Below are positions 63,653 through 64,000 of a stretch of DNA of 64,000 bases, in pieces. Position numbers and translations under genes: made by a program. The stretch comes from Bog-793 sp035625025 (GTDB taxonomy: Bacteria > Actinomycetota > Acidimicrobiia > Acidimicrobiales > Bog-793), in contig DASPQJ010000018.1 of the NCBI GenBank assembly GCA_035625025.1, forward strand, positions 1 to 64,000, written 5' to 3'. Position 1 is the stretch's first letter, and each line of letters opens with the position of its first letter. The notes under the pieces are model-generated. The model did not search any database, was not told where the DNA came from, and saw only the letters and a program-made list of their open reading frames with translations.

Positions 63653-64000
63653 TCAGCCGAGTTCGGCGCGCGCGACCTCGACGACGGCACGCCTCCCGGC
63701 CGACCCTATGGCCTGCCGGAGATCACCAGCGATCCGAGACGCATCGCGCGGTTCGCATTCGACGAACCAGGTCGCCCCGCTCCCGGCGAGCGACGCTTGC
63801 TGTCCCGAGATCTCGGCAAGCAGATCCCGAAACCACGCGAGTCGCGGTTCGACGGTGAGGGCCGCCTTTTCCAAGTCGTTCGTCGAGGACCCCGGGGAAG
63901 GCGCGCCGACCTCGTCGAATGCACCGTAGACGGCTGCCGTCGAAACGCCGAATGGCGGCGCGACGAGAACGACGGTCATCGCCAGGGGGGCCAACGGCTC
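63653..64000 (-). CDS. ispE: 4-diphosphocytidyl-2-C-methyl-D-erythritol kinase, C-terminal part
   Basis: The frame runs off the right edge, so only the last 115 residues are seen. VVLVAPPFGVSTAAVYGAFD and the GHMP-kinase glycine loop LAGSGATWFVEC identify the C-terminal half of IspE, the ATP-dependent kinase of the non-mevalonate isoprenoid pathway. Gene context agrees with the isoprenoid needs of menaquinone and undecaprenol. The stop is at 63653. Confidence 0.85.
   Translation of the reverse strand, partial: EPLAPLAMTVVLVAPPFGVSTAAVYGAFDEVGAPSPGSSTNDLEKAALTVEPRLAWFRDLLAEISGQQASLAGSGATWFVECEPRDASRIAGDLRQAIGSAGRRAVVEVARAELG

Overview
The window is high-GC DNA that reads as an actinobacterial chromosome segment, possibly Acidimicrobiia or a relative. 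The signs are actinobacterial gene sets and orders: a 14-gene nuo operon, rex-hemA-hemCD-hemB-hemL, an MshA-type glycosyltransferase, nickel superoxide dismutase with its dedicated protease, a 31-residue bS22 ribosomal protein, and frequent GTG/TTG starts. The class is inference; no rRNA is present. An acid-type glutamic peptidase is compatible with an acidic habitat.

Layout. 1-6.0 kb: a YfhO-like membrane protein, a TIGR02206-type membrane protein, a small hypothetical and a DHA2 drug-efflux transporter. 6.2-6.8 kb: tRNA-Tyr and yajQ, divergent, separated by a perfect 22-bp hairpin. 7.0-22.4 kb (minus strand): the complete complex I operon nuoA to nuoN, with most junctions overlapping or only a few bases apart, and a divergent geranylgeranyl-reductase-family gene that probably acts on the menaquinone pool. 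23.8-30.0 kb (minus): tetrapyrrole genes from Rex and HemA through a HemC-HemD fusion to HemB and HemL. 30.3-36.4 kb: an excisionase-like regulator, proC, an MshA-type glycosyltransferase, divergent sodX/sodN, a DksA/TraR-like protein, a PIG-L deacetylase, uppP and a cold-shock protein, giving a strong redox and stress theme. 36.6-39.5 kb: a small membrane protein, a GH3 (NagZ-like) hydrolase, a 39-residue Lys-rich protein and a fumarylacetoacetate hydrolase-family enzyme. 40.0-46.1 kb: a peptide-type ABC transporter whose second permease is fused to the first ATPase. 46.2-48.1 kb: glycerate kinase and a 2-hydroxyacid dehydrogenase.

48.3-63.3 kb is accessory in character: longer non-coding stretches, secreted proteins, a diverged 175-bp repeat in two copies, a fossil IS1182-type transposase and a degenerate tRNA-Gln fragment. 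An agmatine module (putrescine carbamoyltransferase-like enzyme, agmatine deiminase, APC permease) and a secreted purine-nucleosidase-like protein lie between the tRNA-Gln relic at 53.08-53.12 kb and the intact tRNA-Gln at 60.3 kb, which suggests an old tRNA-targeted island. Next to it is a secreted 877-residue glutamic (G1) peptidase preceded by an array of immunoglobulin-like repeats. The window ends with bS22 and the 3' part of ispE.

The most unusual observations are the Ig-array glutamic peptidase, the tRNA-Gln-bounded agmatine island, the two-copy intergenic repeat, and the perfect hairpin between tRNA-Tyr and yajQ. All assignments come from reading the sequence; no searches were run.
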